Source of the DNA: Bacteroidota bacterium
GTDB lineage: Bacteria > Bacteroidota > Bacteroidia > AKYH767-A > OLB10
Assembly (NCBI GenBank): GCA_016722525.1
Contig: JADKJB010000004.1
Span: 1-64,000 of the forward strand
DNA: 64,000 nt
Direction of reading: 5' to 3'
Shown: positions 53,051 through 63,310 of the stretch, piece after piece
How the letters are laid out: every line of letters begins with the position of its first letter
Position numbering within the stretch: the first letter of the stretch is position 1
The notes under the pieces: generated by a model
What the model was told of the DNA's origin: nothing
Databases searched by the model: none
The model's input: only the letters and a program-made list of their open reading frames with translations
Position numbers and translations under genes: made by a program

Positions 53051-55072
53051 TTATATCGATTCAATTTTATTTAACAGTTCGGTAACTTTTGGATGTCCGG
53101 GTCGGCGCTCAAGATATTTTATCAACAGTGTTTTTGCTTTTTCTTTTTTACCGGTATACATGTATAAGCCTGCTTTATTTAGAATTGCCTGGTCGTAATC
53201 AGGATCTAATTCCAAAGCACGGTTATAAAACTGCATGGCTTTGCTGGTATCACCATCCTGTAAAAGAATGAGATAACCTAAATTGGAAATTGCAGCAGGA
53301 TATTTTGGGTATTCTAAAACTGTTTTCTCTAATAGGCTTTTTCCTTCTGAGATGCGTTTGTTTTGAGCTAATGATGTGGCGTATTTATTGGCAAAGTCAG
53401 GATGCAAGGGCGCCAATTCATAGGCATTTTTATAATATAACATTGCTTGTGCTAAATCCCCTGTTTGGAAAAAGGAATCTCCGATTCGATAACTGGTCCA
53501 GGCGTGTGAATTATCTATGCTTGCATGGTTTAATAGTAACATTGGATTTTCATAGGTCCTGACATATTTAATCACCTGATTAAAATTGTCTTCAAGAAAT
53601 GCAATATGCACCAAATAAATAAAATTTTTCTTGATATCAGAAACGGTATTATCCGGAAAATATTTCTTTGCGGAGTCCAGCACCTCTTTGCCAAAGTTGA
53701 ATTTTTCAAAATAAGCAATAAATGCCTTGCCTTTTGAAATGGACGTCGGTGATGTATTGTTGATACAATTGATGCCTATAAATTCTCGCAACTGAGAAAT
53801 AGATTCTTCTTTAACAGGAATTCGAATGTAATGATCATGAACTGAAACATGTGGTATGTCGGTGGCTCCTGAACTGGGCATATGACAACTAATGCAATTG
53901 TTATTAGTAAGATTTAATACTTCCGGTTTTTCTGAACATAATCCATCTTTTTCACTGGAATGACAGCTTTTGCAGGCAGCATTAAACTTCTCAGGGCCGG
54001 TTTGCTTTACACTTACATGTGGATCATGGCAGGTGATGCAAGTGAGTGCATTTTTATAGGGTGTAAGTGTTTTTGTAGCTTGCTGCTCTGATCGTGCAAT
54101 AGATACACTGAAACATTTACTGAGCTTCAGCCTTTCAACATGTGATGCCATAATATGTTCCTGTTCCCGGCCTTTGTAAACTGGCATAAATACATTCATA
54201 ATGTCTGACAGTTTCATGCCAGGTTTAAAATCAAGAAATGATTTGCCATCATTCAGTACAGCATTTCCTTGTATGTGGCATCGCTGACAAACATCCATCT
54301 GCAGGCTAATAGGTAATTTTGCAGGATTAACAATGGAGTAATCGATTCCTGTTACCACATCTACCGCTTTGCCCATCTTTTTATCCTTAACATGTGATTC
54401 ACCAGGACCATGACATCGTTCACATCCAATTCCATTATCAACAAACTCGTATTTCTTTTCCCAGCCTTTTGTAAATTTAGGGTACGAATTGTGACACGAC
54501 ATGCATTCCAATCCAATCAGTCTGCTGAATCTCGAATTGCCTCCATTTTCAAATCCAGGCGGTAAATCCCATTGCCCTTTTTGAGTATAAAAAGTCATAG
54601 GCATCTGGTTCAGGTAGCCTTCGGTATTCATAATGTGTGAATTGGTGTGGTGCCCAGAACCTACTATGTAACTTACAGTTTCAATTCTTTTATAAACGGT
54701 ATCCATTCCCTCCATCCTAAATTCCATTATTCGCAAACTATCACGATCCCAAAAAGGTTGGTAATAGAAGTCTAAATTTTTATCATAAACCAATTGATGG
54801 TTGCCAAATTTTGCTGCACTCTTTGTTTGTGATGCAACATCAAATGATTTACCCATTCCGGTTTGAATAAAAGTTTCATAAATTGAACTGTGACATTCTT
54901 TGCAGGTTTGCATTCCAACATACCCTACCGTACTGTCAAGACTTGCATACTTTTCAGATATGTTTTCGGAATTTATTTTTTCTGTGTGGCAATTATAACT
55001 TAAAACCACTAGCATTGATATGCCTGATAAAAGCACTAGAAATTTTAAAATTTTACTTCCTATTAACTTCAC
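53051..55072 (-). CDS. Multiheme c-type cytochrome with TPR repeats
   Basis: 673 residues. The leader (LVLLSGISMLVVLSYNC) may be lipoprotein-type. Seven CxxCH heme sites are visible: CKECH (about 57), CMSCH, CERCH, CQRCH, CITCH, CKSCH and CISCH, spread over about residues 57-395. Distal His are frequent nearby (HTNSHIMNTEGY, HVSVHDHYIR). From about residue 480 to the end there are tetratricopeptide repeats (ALYYKNAYELAPLHPDFANK, QFYNRALELDPDYDQAI), so heme redox and protein-binding modules are fused. Probably periplasmic or outer-membrane electron transfer; redox partner unknown. It directly precedes mltG. Confidence 0.85.
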   Translation of the reverse strand: MKLIGSKILKFLVLLSGISMLVVLSYNCHTEKINSENISEKYASLDSTVGYVGMQTCKECHSSIYETFIQTGMGKSFDVASQTKSAAKFGNHQLVYDKNLDFYYQPFWDRDSLRIMEFRMEGMDTVYKRIETVSYIVGSGHHTNSHIMNTEGYLNQMPMTFYTQKGQWDLPPGFENGGNSRFSRLIGLECMSCHNSYPKFTKGWEKKYEFVDNGIGCERCHGPGESHVKDKKMGKAVDVVTGIDYSIVNPAKLPISLQMDVCQRCHIQGNAVLNDGKSFLDFKPGMKLSDIMNVFMPVYKGREQEHIMASHVERLKLSKCFSVSIARSEQQATKTLTPYKNALTCITCHDPHVSVKQTGPEKFNAACKSCHSSEKDGLCSEKPEVLNLTNNNCISCHMPSSGATDIPHVSVHDHYIRIPVKEESISQLREFIGINCINNTSPTSISKGKAFIAYFEKFNFGKEVLDSAKKYFPDNTVSDIKKNFIYLVHIAFLEDNFNQVIKYVRTYENPMLLLNHASIDNSHAWTSYRIGDSFFQTGDLAQAMLYYKNAYELAPLHPDFANKYATSLAQNKRISEGKSLLEKTVLEYPKYPAAISNLGYLILLQDGDTSKAMQFYNRALELDPDYDQAILNKAGLYMYTGKKEKAKTLLIKYLERRPGHPKVTELLNKIESI

Positions 55073-55097
55073 AGATTTTTAAGAGTAGAAGTTGATA

Positions 55098-55636
55098 CTA
55101 TAAAAGATGACTTACTTTCTGCATAAAATAAACATTGGTCCATGAGCCATTGATTAAAGTCCAGTCTTTGAATTCACCTGTGCACAAAAAGCCAGCAGCA
55201 GAAAACAATCTGATGCTGGCTTCGTTATTCACATGAATATGACAATATATTTGATGTAAATGCAGCACGTTAAATGCATATTCAGAGATCAGATTAAGCG
55301 ATTCAAGAGCAATTCCTTTTCTGCGGGCATCTGGTTTGCCAACCAAAATGCCGACACCAGCTCGTCTATGTGCGGGCTCAAATTCAAACAAATCAATATA
55401 CCCAACAGTTTCTGCCGGGGCTGTTAACACAGGTTTTTTATCAATCGCTAATCGGAGTTGTTTGTTAGTGTAGATATCCTGATGGGCCATTTTTACAAAC
55501 TGCTCCATAGTATGACGTGAAACGGAACAAGTGTCCCACTGACTGGCCATATATTCTGATCGTTTTCCCACTGGTACATTAAGTCAATATCAACAGACTC
55601 CAGTGCTCTTAAAACTATTTTATCACCTGAAATCAT
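55098..55636 (-). CDS. GNAT family N-acetyltransferase (RimJ/RimL-like)
   Basis: About 180 residues from ATG 55636 (MISGDKIVLRALESVDIDLM). One T missing from a T-run near 55520 hides the start; the remaining open frame is 55098-55571. The acetyl-CoA motif appears as VGILVGKPDARRKGIALESL, and NVLHLHQIYCHIHVNNEAS follows. The substrate (protein N-terminus, drug or polyamine) is not evident. Its ATG overlaps the dapF stop as ATGA, indicating translational coupling. Confidence 0.82.
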
Positions 55637-56438
55637 ATTTTTGGAATTTCAATCATACCTTCATATACTTTGGTTGCAGGCCCCTTCAGCCATATATCGG
55701 TAAATCCCTCCTCGGTACGTTTAAAACTGACATATAAAACACCACCGTTAGCAACTACTTCCACATCGCAATTTGGAAGTGTTTTGCCTTCTAAATCGAG
55801 TGCGATTGCAGCCGCCACACTTCCTGTTCCACATGACCAGGTTTCATCCTCAACTCCACGTTCATAGGTTCTGATTGTGAGTTTACCTTTAGAACCGGTA
55901 ACAAAATTTACATTAATTCCATTTTCTTTGAAACGCTCATTATATCTCACTTTTCTTCCCTCATTTACCACATTCAAATCACTGATACTTTCAACAAAGT
56001 GATGAAATGCGGTGAGCCGGTATCAATAATGTAATTATTATTTTCTTTTTCGATACGATTTACATCATTCATCTTTAATGAAACAATGGTATCAATAGCA
56101 TTTTTTTCTGTAATCAAAACCTCATGAATACCGTCAATAGCCTCAAAAACTGCTTTGTTTTCGATTATTCCAAGAATCTGTGCAAAAGCTGTTATGCATC
56201 TCCCTCCGTTCCCACACATACTTCCTTCCATGCCATTTGCATTGAAATACTTCATTCTAAAATCTAACATTCCTGATTCTTCCAGCAATATTAAACCATC
56301 AGCTCCAATACCAAAACGTCGGTCGCATAAATTAGCCACTATGGAAGGATGATCAAAAACGATTTTTTGAGACCGGTTATCCACCATAATAAAATCATTG
56401 CCGGTGCCCTGGTATTTGAAGAAATGCAGTTTTTTCAA
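55633..56438 (-). CDS. dapF: Diaminopimelate epimerase
   Basis: About 268 residues. Interconverts LL- and meso-diaminopimelate for lysine and peptidoglycan synthesis. Catalytic cysteines lie in MCGNGGRCITAFA and ETWSCGTGSVAAAIAL. The start is uncertain: HFFKYQGTGNDFIMVDNRS must be near the N-terminus, and TTG at 56438 gives the best fit; the open frame runs to 56522. A T missing from a T-run near 55997 splits it into 55974-56522 and 55633-55977. The corrected join reads SPHFITFVESISDLNVV. Confidence 0.9.
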
Positions 56439-56622
56439 TTTAGTTATTTTAAACCAATTTAGATTTCTATTGTTATATATCGTGTTTTGATTTCGAGAAG
56501 ATAAAGATAATTTAAACTGCAATAAAATCTGTCCTTAAACGTAATAAATTAATAGAAATTCAATTTTATCTTATGTTGCTCAAACAGGCGTTCATCTTCA
56601 TATTTTTTTCATGCAACCTAAA

Positions 56623-56630
56623 TAATTTTG
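56623..56630 (+). promoter_or_regulatory. Candidate -7 element upstream of degP
   Basis: TAATTTTG matches TAnnTTTG and lies 62 bases before the start codon at 56693. No convincing -33 element is present. Confidence 0.3.
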
Positions 56631-56692
56631 TCCTCGTTAAATCCAAAACCATATAGAAAACAAAATTACCTTAATTCTAAATTCATTTCAAA

Positions 56693-58156
56693 ATGATAAC
56701 TAAGTTAAGAAAAGCAATTGGTATGTTTCTGTTGGCAGGTTTTGCAGGTTTTGCCGGATCAGGGGTTTATAACAGCTGGAATAAACCTGAAATTACTGCA
56801 GCCGCTAATACAACCGGTTCAAGTCAACCGATTCGTTTAACAGGTATGCTTCCTGGAAACGGAGAGGATGCTCCCACTCAATTCGTTGCAGCTTCAGAAG
56901 CATCGGTACCTGCAGTCGTTCATGTCAAAACCACCTATAGCGCCATGACGGCCGGAAATGGTCAGTATTATAACCCTTTTCAGGATTTTTTCTGGGGTGA
57001 TCGCGGTGCTAAAAATCCTGCCCCTGCAATGAGCGCTGGTTCGGGAGTAATCATCACCGATGATGGCTATATTGTTACCAATAATCATGTGGTGGCAAAT
57101 TCCGATAAGGTTGAAGTTACCTTAAACGATAAACGCACCCTTTTGGCTAAAGTAATTGGTACTGACCCTTCTACAGATCTGGCATTGCTTAAAATAGAGG
57201 ATAAGGGGTTACCCTTCATTCCTTATGGAAATTCGGATGGGGTTAGGGTAGGGGAATGGGTTCTTGCGGTTGGTAACCCTTTTAATCTCACCTCAACAGT
57301 AACAGCTGGTATTGTGAGCGCTAAAGCACGTAATATTCACATTTTGCCTGATCAACAATTTCCAATAGAATCATTTATCCAAACAGACGCAGCAGTTAAT
57401 CCGGGTAATAGTGGAGGAGCTTTGGTTAATACTAATGGTGAACTTATTGGGATCAACACAGCCATCGCATCAAGTACAGGATCCTATTCCGGATACTCCT
57501 TCGCAATACCTGTTAACATGGTGAAAAAGGTAGTGGATGATTTACTCGAGTATGGAAACGTTCAACGTGGATTTATTGGTGTGAATATTAAGGATATTGA
57601 TTCAGAACTTGCTTCCGAAAAAGGAATTAAGTCACTCAAAGGGGTTTATGTAGCCGGTATCACTGATGGAGGTGCTGCCGCATCTGCAGGAATTCAAGAG
57701 GGCGATATTATCACAAAAGTTCACGGAACAGAAGTGAATAGCTCTCCAGAGCTGCAAGAACAAGTTAGCAGATTCAGGCCCGGTGATAAAATTGATGTAA
57801 CTATCCTTCGCTCCGGTTCTGTTAAGTCGGTGGCTCTTACCCTTAGAAATAAAGACGGTAATATGAAAATTGTGACCAATGAAATAGTTTCATTATTGGG
57901 TGCTGAATTCGAAACCATCTCTAAAGAAGAAGGCGCCAGGCTGGGTGTTTTAAATGATGTGAAAATTTCTAAACTTAATGCCGGTAAACTGAGAAGTGCT
58001 GGAATTCGGGAAGGGTTCATTATTGAAAGTATCGATAATAGACCTGTGGCCAGCGCTGAAGATATTGTTTCAGCACTAAAAAATAAAAAAGGTGGAGTTC
58101 TCATTGAAGGAATTTATCCCAATGGAGTTCGTGCATATCATAGTTTTGGATTATAA
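56693..58156 (+). CDS. degP: HtrA/DegP/DegQ-type periplasmic serine endopeptidase
   Basis: 487 residues. A leader (AIGMFLLAGFAGFAGSG) precedes the trypsin-like domain with triad His132 (TNNHVV), Asp162 (TDLALLKI) and Ser240 (NPGNSGGALV). Two PDZ domains follow, at about 285-380 and 390-487. The family degrades or refolds misfolded envelope proteins. Length and layout fit Do-type proteases. It is followed by its own terminator. Confidence 0.94.
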   Translation: MITKLRKAIGMFLLAGFAGFAGSGVYNSWNKPEITAAANTTGSSQPIRLTGMLPGNGEDAPTQFVAASEASVPAVVHVKTTYSAMTAGNGQYYNPFQDFFWGDRGAKNPAPAMSAGSGVIITDDGYIVTNNHVVANSDKVEVTLNDKRTLLAKVIGTDPSTDLALLKIEDKGLPFIPYGNSDGVRVGEWVLAVGNPFNLTSTVTAGIVSAKARNIHILPDQQFPIESFIQTDAAVNPGNSGGALVNTNGELIGINTAIASSTGSYSGYSFAIPVNMVKKVVDDLLEYGNVQRGFIGVNIKDIDSELASEKGIKSLKGVYVAGITDGGAAASAGIQEGDIITKVHGTEVNSSPELQEQVSRFRPGDKIDVTILRSGSVKSVALTLRNKDGNMKIVTNEIVSLLGAEFETISKEEGARLGVLNDVKISKLNAGKLRSAGIREGFIIESIDNRPVASAEDIVSALKNKKGGVLIEGIYPNGVRAYHSFGL

Positions 58157-58185
58157 ATAGCTAAAGTGTTAATGTGTTAGGTAGT

Positions 58186-58214
58186 AAGGCTTCCCTGTAA
58201 GGAGGCCTTTTTTA
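58186..58214 (+). terminator. Intrinsic terminator after degP
   Basis: A 9-bp stem with one wobble (AAGGCTTCC with GGAGGCCTT), a 6-base loop and a T-run, about 30 bases after the degP stop. Confidence 0.85.
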
Positions 58215-58316
58215 TTATAGATATTATTCTACATTAAAGATTTGCACTTTCACATTAGACCTTTTTCATTGATTATTTTAGAATCATTTTGAATAGTTGT
58301 AAGTTTTATTCCTGTC

Positions 58317-58347
58317 TTGACATCAAAATTTTTTCGTTATACTTTTG
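58317..58347 (+). promoter_or_regulatory. Promoter of rpoD
   Basis: TTG (58317-58319) and TACTTTTG (58340-58347) fit the Bacteroidota pair TTTG / TAnnTTTG with a 20-base spacer. The expected start of transcription lies about 50 bases before the start codon at 58403. Best promoter match in the window. Confidence 0.6.
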
Positions 58348-58402
58348 CCGCACCACTAATTTTTTAGGAGTACGACCTAACTCACTTATCTTAATCCAGA
58401 AT

Positions 58403-59266
58403 ATGAGGCAACTAAAGATTACAAAATCTATTACCAATCGGGAGAGCCAATCATTAGAAAAGTATTTACAGGAAATCGGCCGGGAAAGCCTTATTAATGC
58501 AGAAGAAGAGGTAAAGTTAGCCCGAAGAATAAGAGAAGGTGATCAGGTTGCCCTCGATAGACTTACAAAAGCCAACCTTAGGTTTGTGGTTTCTGTTGCC
58601 AAACAATATCAGAATCAAGGCTTGAGTTTGCCTGACCTGATTAATGAAGGTAACCTGGGTCTCATTAAAGCAGCAAAAAGATTTGATGAAACAAGAGGTT
58701 TTAAATTTATCTCCTACGCAGTTTGTTGGATTCGTCAATCGATACTCCAATCACTGGCAGAGCAGTCAAGAATTGTAAGGCTTCCTTTAAATCAGGTTGG
58801 CTCCTTGAACAAAATCAGCAAAGCTTTCAGTAAACTGGAACAAGAATTTGAAAGAGAGCCTTCTTCAGAGGAGCTATCTAATATCCTCGAAATTCCTTCT
58901 GACAAAATTGCAGACACTCTAAGGGTCTCGGGGAAGCATATTTCTATGGATGCCCCTTTTGTTAATGGTGAAGATAATAGTTTGCTGGATGTGCTTGAAA
59001 ATTCTGATTCTCCTCGTGCCGACAACCTTTTAATGTCTGAATCACTTCAACAAGAAATTGATCGTTCGTTGAGCACTCTCACCGATAGAGAAAGAGAAGT
59101 AGTAAAACTTTTCTTTGGAATTGGATTGAATCATGGCCTTACTCTTGAAGAAATAGGTACTAAATTTGACCTTACTCGCGAACGCGTAAGACAGATTAAA
59201 GAAAAAGCCATCCGAAGACTCCGCCACAAATCCAGAAGTCGACTCCTAAAGGCCTATCTGGGATAA
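58403..59266 (+). CDS. rpoD: RNA polymerase primary sigma factor, RpoD/SigA
   Basis: 287 residues, the short form usual in Bacteroidota, which lacks most of region 1.1. Start is MRQLKITKSITNRESQSLEK at 58403; longer readings run into upstream DNA without a family match. Region 1.2 has LEKYLQEIGRESLINAEEE; region 2 has LRFVVSVAKQYQNQGLSLPD and GFKFISYAVCWIRQSI; region 3 has LPLNQVGSLNKISKAF. Region 4 has the helix-turn-helix LTLEEIGTKFDLTRERVRQI. It recognises TTTG/TAnnTTTG promoters and serves housekeeping genes. Confidence 0.96.
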   Translation: MRQLKITKSITNRESQSLEKYLQEIGRESLINAEEEVKLARRIREGDQVALDRLTKANLRFVVSVAKQYQNQGLSLPDLINEGNLGLIKAAKRFDETRGFKFISYAVCWIRQSILQSLAEQSRIVRLPLNQVGSLNKISKAFSKLEQEFEREPSSEELSNILEIPSDKIADTLRVSGKHISMDAPFVNGEDNSLLDVLENSDSPRADNLLMSESLQQEIDRSLSTLTDREREVVKLFFGIGLNHGLTLEEIGTKFDLTRERVRQIKEKAIRRLRHKSRSRLLKAYLG

Positions 59267-59356
59267 TCTTTCCGGATTAATCGTAATTCAAGTTGGGTTA
59301 CTTGTTGTTTTTTTTATAATTTTAAAAATTATTTGTATCACTTAAATATTAATCAT

Positions 59357-60833
59357 ATGTCAACCGACGAATCAAATGTTTCCTTAAGCAAAGAAAAATA
59401 TGAAACTGGTCTAAACGACTGGATACAACAGGAAAGCTGCCATTGAGCTGATCCATATCCTGGGTTCATTATGGTATGATAAGTCCGTTGAACTGATCAT
59501 TTTTAGAAATCAAATAGTGGACCGGAGCGCCAGTCAAATTCTTGCATTACATCAGTATGCCAAAGAAATTGTAAATAAACCGATCACCGTTTATGATTCA
59601 GTTTTAATAGCTAAGGAGCTGAATAGCTTGAAACTTGCTCCTGCAAGAATAGATTTAGGTAGACTTACTTCTCAATGGGTGAATGAAAAAGAGAAATACA
59701 AAAATAATTCTAAATCATTTGTAGAAGATAAGTTAAAAGATTTTATTGGCATAGAAAAGAAAAAAATTGTACCTAAAGATGTAATCCTTTATGGTTTTGG
59801 TCGGATAGGTAGAATTGTAGCGCGTGAATTAGTTGCTCAAGCCGGTAAAGGGGAACAATTGAGATTGAGAGCAATAGTTACTCGCGATAAATCGGATGAA
59901 GATATAATCAAACGTGCCGACCTGCTTCGAGCCGATTCTGTGCATGGTCCTTTTGCAGGAACTGTTGTGGAAGACCTCGCCAACAGAGCGTTAATTATTA
60001 ATGGTCATAAAGTGCACATGATCTCTGCTAGAAATCCAGAAGAAATTGATTATACCAAATACGGAATTAGTGATGCCTTATTGATTGATAATACTGGTGT
60101 TTCCAGAGATCGTGAAGGACTCAGTAAACATCTTAAAGCAAAAGGGGTGAGTAAAGTGCTCTTAACGGCTCCCGGAAAAGGGGATATTCCAAACGTGGTT
60201 TATGGTATTAATCAACGGGAACACAAAGAAGATGAAACTATTTTTTCAGCGGCTTCCTGTACTACTAATGCAATTGTTCCGGTACTTGCTGTTATCGACA
60301 AAACCCTTGGCATCGATCGGGGTCATATTGAAACAATCCATTCCTATACCAACGATCAAAACCTGCTTGACAATTATCATCCTAAATATAGAAGAGGTCG
60401 TTCCGCTCCTTTAAATATGGTAATAACTGAAACTGGTGCTGATAAGGCCGTATCGAAAGCTCTACCGCAACTTGCAGGTAAAATAACTGGAAATTCGGTG
60501 CGTGTTCCAACCCCAAATGTTTCGTTAGCCATTCTAAATTTAAATGTTAATCAAAATACAAGTAAAGACGTAGTGAATGAAATATTGCGTGATGCAGCTT
60601 TAAATGGCGGTCTCGTGGAGCAAATTCAATATCTTTATTCCAATGAAACTGTTTCTTCTGATCTGGTTGGGAATCCATGTGCCAGCATATTCGATAGTCC
60701 TGCAACTATTGTTTCAAAAGACGGAAAAAATCTAGTGCTCTATGTGTGGTATGATAATGAATATGGATACAGCAGGCAAGTAATCAGGTTTGCAAAATAT
60801 TTATCGAACGTTATAAGATTGACATATTATTAA
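59357..60833 (+). CDS. gap: Glyceraldehyde-3-phosphate dehydrogenase, long form
   Basis: About 492 residues with an N-terminal extension of about 130 residues, a form known in Bacteroidota and some Proteobacteria. The start is MSTDESNVSLSKEKYETGLN. An indel near 59431 hides the join (WIQQE to AAIELIHILGSLWYDKSVEL). The Rossmann part is YGFGRIGRIVARELVAQAG; the catalytic Cys is in SAASCTTNAIVPVLAVIDK; RGRSAPLNMVITETGADKAV and WYDNEYGYSRQVIRF are family blocks. Full-length homologues use NAD(P). A strong terminator follows. Confidence 0.92.
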
Positions 60834-60854
60834 TAGTACACTAGTATGCTGAAT

Positions 60855-60889
60855 AAAAAAGGCTGTACCATCAAGTACAGCCTTTTTTT
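60855..60889 (+). terminator. Intrinsic terminator after gap
   Basis: A 14-bp stem (AAAAAAGGCTGTAC with GTACAGCCTTTTTT), a 6-base loop and a T-run. It may serve both strands, the moxR-type gene ending at 60964. Confidence 0.85.
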
Positions 60890-60963
60890 ATAAGTGAAAA
60901 TCAAAATTGATTTTAAAAACCTCTATTTTTTTACAACCTGTTTTTTTGCGAAACAATGCTTTC

Positions 60964-61932
60964 TTAAAGTAAACTTTCAATGATTTGTTCAACGCTAATG
61001 TTTTCAGCTTCGGCTTTATAATTTTTAACAATCCGGTGGCGAAGTATTGCTGGTGCCACAGCTTTCACATCTTCAATATCAGGAGAGTATTTCCCATTAA
61101 AAGCAGCATGACACTTTGCACCTACCACCAAAAACTGTGATGCTCTGGGCCCTGCTCCCCACGATAGGTAATTGTTAACCATAGTGGTGGCGTTCGGGGT
61201 ATTTGGACGTGATTTTGTAGAAAGATTCACGGCATAATTTAAAACGTTATCAGGAATTGGAATGCGTCTGATTAATTGCTGAAAGTACAATATTTCTTCA
61301 CCTGAAATTATCTTTGCCAAATCCGGATTGTATTCAGAGGTAGTATTTTTTACTACCTGAACCTCTTGCTCAAAGGTGGGGTAATCAAGCATAACGTTAA
61401 ACATAAACCTGTCCAGTTGTGCTTCAGGAAGCGGGTAAGTTCCTTCCTGTTCAATTGGGTTTTGTGTTGCAAGAACAAAGAAGGGCTTATCCAATTCATA
61501 GCGTTTGCCCGCAGCCGTTACTGCTCTTTCCTGCATGGCCTCAAGTAGTGCGGCCTGTGTTTTTGGTGGGGTTCGGTTAATTTCATCCTCCAGAATAATA
61601 TTAGCAAATAAGGGTCCAATAATAAATTTAAAATGCCGGTTGTCGTCTAAAATCTCAGTGCCAATAATATCGGAAGGCATTAAGTCAGGAGTAAATTGTA
61701 TACGATTATAACTCAAACCCAATACTCTTGCAATGGTATTTACGAGTAACGTTTTTGCTAATCCCGGAACACCAACCAGCAAACAATGGCCTTGACTAAA
61801 AATCGAAATAATTACATCACGAACTACTTCATCTTGTCCGATAATTACTTTACCGATTTCATTTCTGAGTTTCCCATAATTGACTACAAGGTCATTTAAA
61901 GCCTCAACATCTGAATTATATTGTTTCGCCAT
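60964..61932 (-). CDS. MoxR-type AAA+ ATPase
   Basis: 322 residues from ATG 61932 (MAKQYNSDVEALNDLV); longer readings run into upstream genes. Walker A is GVPGLAKTLLVN, Walker B IILEDEINRTPPKTQAA, sensor 1 ATQNPIEQEGTYPLPEAQLD. MoxR proteins act as chaperones for VWA-domain partners; partners are not visible in this window. It follows the PPIase gene by 16 bases and is probably in the same transcript. Confidence 0.93.
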   Translation of the reverse strand: MAKQYNSDVEALNDLVVNYGKLRNEIGKVIIGQDEVVRDVIISIFSQGHCLLVGVPGLAKTLLVNTIARVLGLSYNRIQFTPDLMPSDIIGTEILDDNRHFKFIIGPLFANIILEDEINRTPPKTQAALLEAMQERAVTAAGKRYELDKPFFVLATQNPIEQEGTYPLPEAQLDRFMFNVMLDYPTFEQEVQVVKNTTSEYNPDLAKIISGEEILYFQQLIRRIPIPDNVLNYAVNLSTKSRPNTPNATTMVNNYLSWGAGPRASQFLVVGAKCHAAFNGKYSPDIEDVKAVAPAILRHRIVKNYKAEAENISVEQIIESLL

Positions 61933-61948
61933 AATAGTTTTTTTAAAT

Positions 61949-63310
61949 TCAATCTTTTGCAAACCAATGCTCCAGACTGACACATGACTTAAGATCATCG
62001 GAGAGCTGCACAAAAGTTGTTCTTTTTTTCTTCTTGACCCATGCCACCAAAGCTTTACTTTCTTTTTCCGTAAGTGTTGCTTCTTGTATACGTTGATAAT
62101 CGGTAGTAAGATTGGCTTTGTGTGGTTTACTTCTTGATTTAAGGAATAATATTTTAAACGCAGTGTTTCCTTCAGCAGAAAGAGACTGAATAGGAGCAGA
62201 GGTTTCGCCAACATTCATTTTTTCTAATTGAAAGAAAACAGTTGGATCAACTTCATCAGCTTCAAAACGTGTAGTCCCTAATTTTTGATTCACCACGTTA
62301 CCTCCATTGAATCTGGAATCAGCATCGTTTGAAAAACGTTGCGCTGCCTCAGAAAAAGAAAGTGAATCACTTATGATAAGTTTGTGGATGCTATCGGATT
62401 TTGCAAAAGTTTTGTTGATATCCGGTGCAGAAAAAGCAGGTTTCAAAAGAATATGTCTGACATTGATTTGTTCTCCTCTTCTTTCAATAAGTTGAATTAT
62501 GTGAAATCCGAATTTTGTTTCAACTATTTCTGAAACTTCCCCCTTACGAAGTTTGAAAGCAGCAGCTTCAAATTCAGGAACCAAATCACCTCGTCCAACA
62601 AATCCGAGCTCACCACCATTTCTTGAAGAACCATCTTGAGAATACAATATAGCAAGAGTAGAGAATTCTTCTCCTTTCAAAACCCGTTGTCGGTATGATT
62701 CCAGTTTGTCTTTTACATTTTTCTTTTCTTCATTACTCACTGGAACATTAATAACAATTTGCGAATATTCGATTTCCGCATTAATAAAAGGTAAGCTATC
62801 TTCTGGAATACTATTAAAAAATTCCTTGACATCAGAAGGGGAGACGGAAACGTTTTTGGTAACAGTTCCTTGCATGGCCTGCATCAGCAACTGTTCCATG
62901 ATGAGTGGTTTAAATTCATCTTTTATTTCAAGAATACTCTTTTCATAATACTCTTCAAGTTTAGCCTCTGATCCTATTTGACTTACCATATAACCCACTC
63001 TTCGGTCCAGTTCATTCTCCACTTGGTTGTCTGTAACTTCAACACTATCAAGAATCGCTTGATTGAGCAAAAGTTTATTGATCAATAACTGATCCGTAAC
63101 CCGGCATCTTAATTCTTCTGATCCTGTTGTTCCCTGAGAAACAATTTGCTGATACTGAGTTTCTATTTCAGATTTTAATAATATTTTATTTCCTATCACT
63201 GCGGTTACCTGATCAATAATTTGTTCCGGCTGAGCGGTTGCTATTCCTGCCTGAGAAAGCAGTAATAAATTTACAATGATAATGACCAGATTAATAAATT
63301 TCAATTTCAT
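61949..63310 (-). CDS. SurA-like periplasmic peptidyl-prolyl cis-trans isomerase
   Basis: 453 residues from ATG 63310 (leader LKFINLVIIIVNLLLLSQAG, cleaved near ATAQ). The N-terminal SurA part (QIIDQVTAVIGNKILLKSEI, VTDNQVENELDRRVGYMV) precedes two parvulin domains: YSQIVINVPVSNEEKKNVKD with GELGFVGRGDLVPEFEAAAF, then VRHILLKPAFSAPDIN with FSNDADSRFNGGNV. It helps outer-membrane proteins fold. The start lies inside the 3' end of the upstream gene, as overlap. Confidence 0.9.
   Translation of the reverse strand: MKLKFINLVIIIVNLLLLSQAGIATAQPEQIIDQVTAVIGNKILLKSEIETQYQQIVSQGTTGSEELRCRVTDQLLINKLLLNQAILDSVEVTDNQVENELDRRVGYMVSQIGSEAKLEEYYEKSILEIKDEFKPLIMEQLLMQAMQGTVTKNVSVSPSDVKEFFNSIPEDSLPFINAEIEYSQIVINVPVSNEEKKNVKDKLESYRQRVLKGEEFSTLAILYSQDGSSRNGGELGFVGRGDLVPEFEAAAFKLRKGEVSEIVETKFGFHIIQLIERRGEQINVRHILLKPAFSAPDINKTFAKSDSIHKLIISDSLSFSEAAQRFSNDADSRFNGGNVVNQKLGTTRFEADEVDPTVFFQLEKMNVGETSAPIQSLSAEGNTAFKILFLKSRSKPHKANLTTDYQRIQEATLTEKESKALVAWVKKKKRTTFVQLSDDLKSCVSLEHWFAKD

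Noticed and set aside
60202..60414. Short plus-strand frame inside gap
   Set aside because: Out of frame with the conserved catalytic region and without independent signals.
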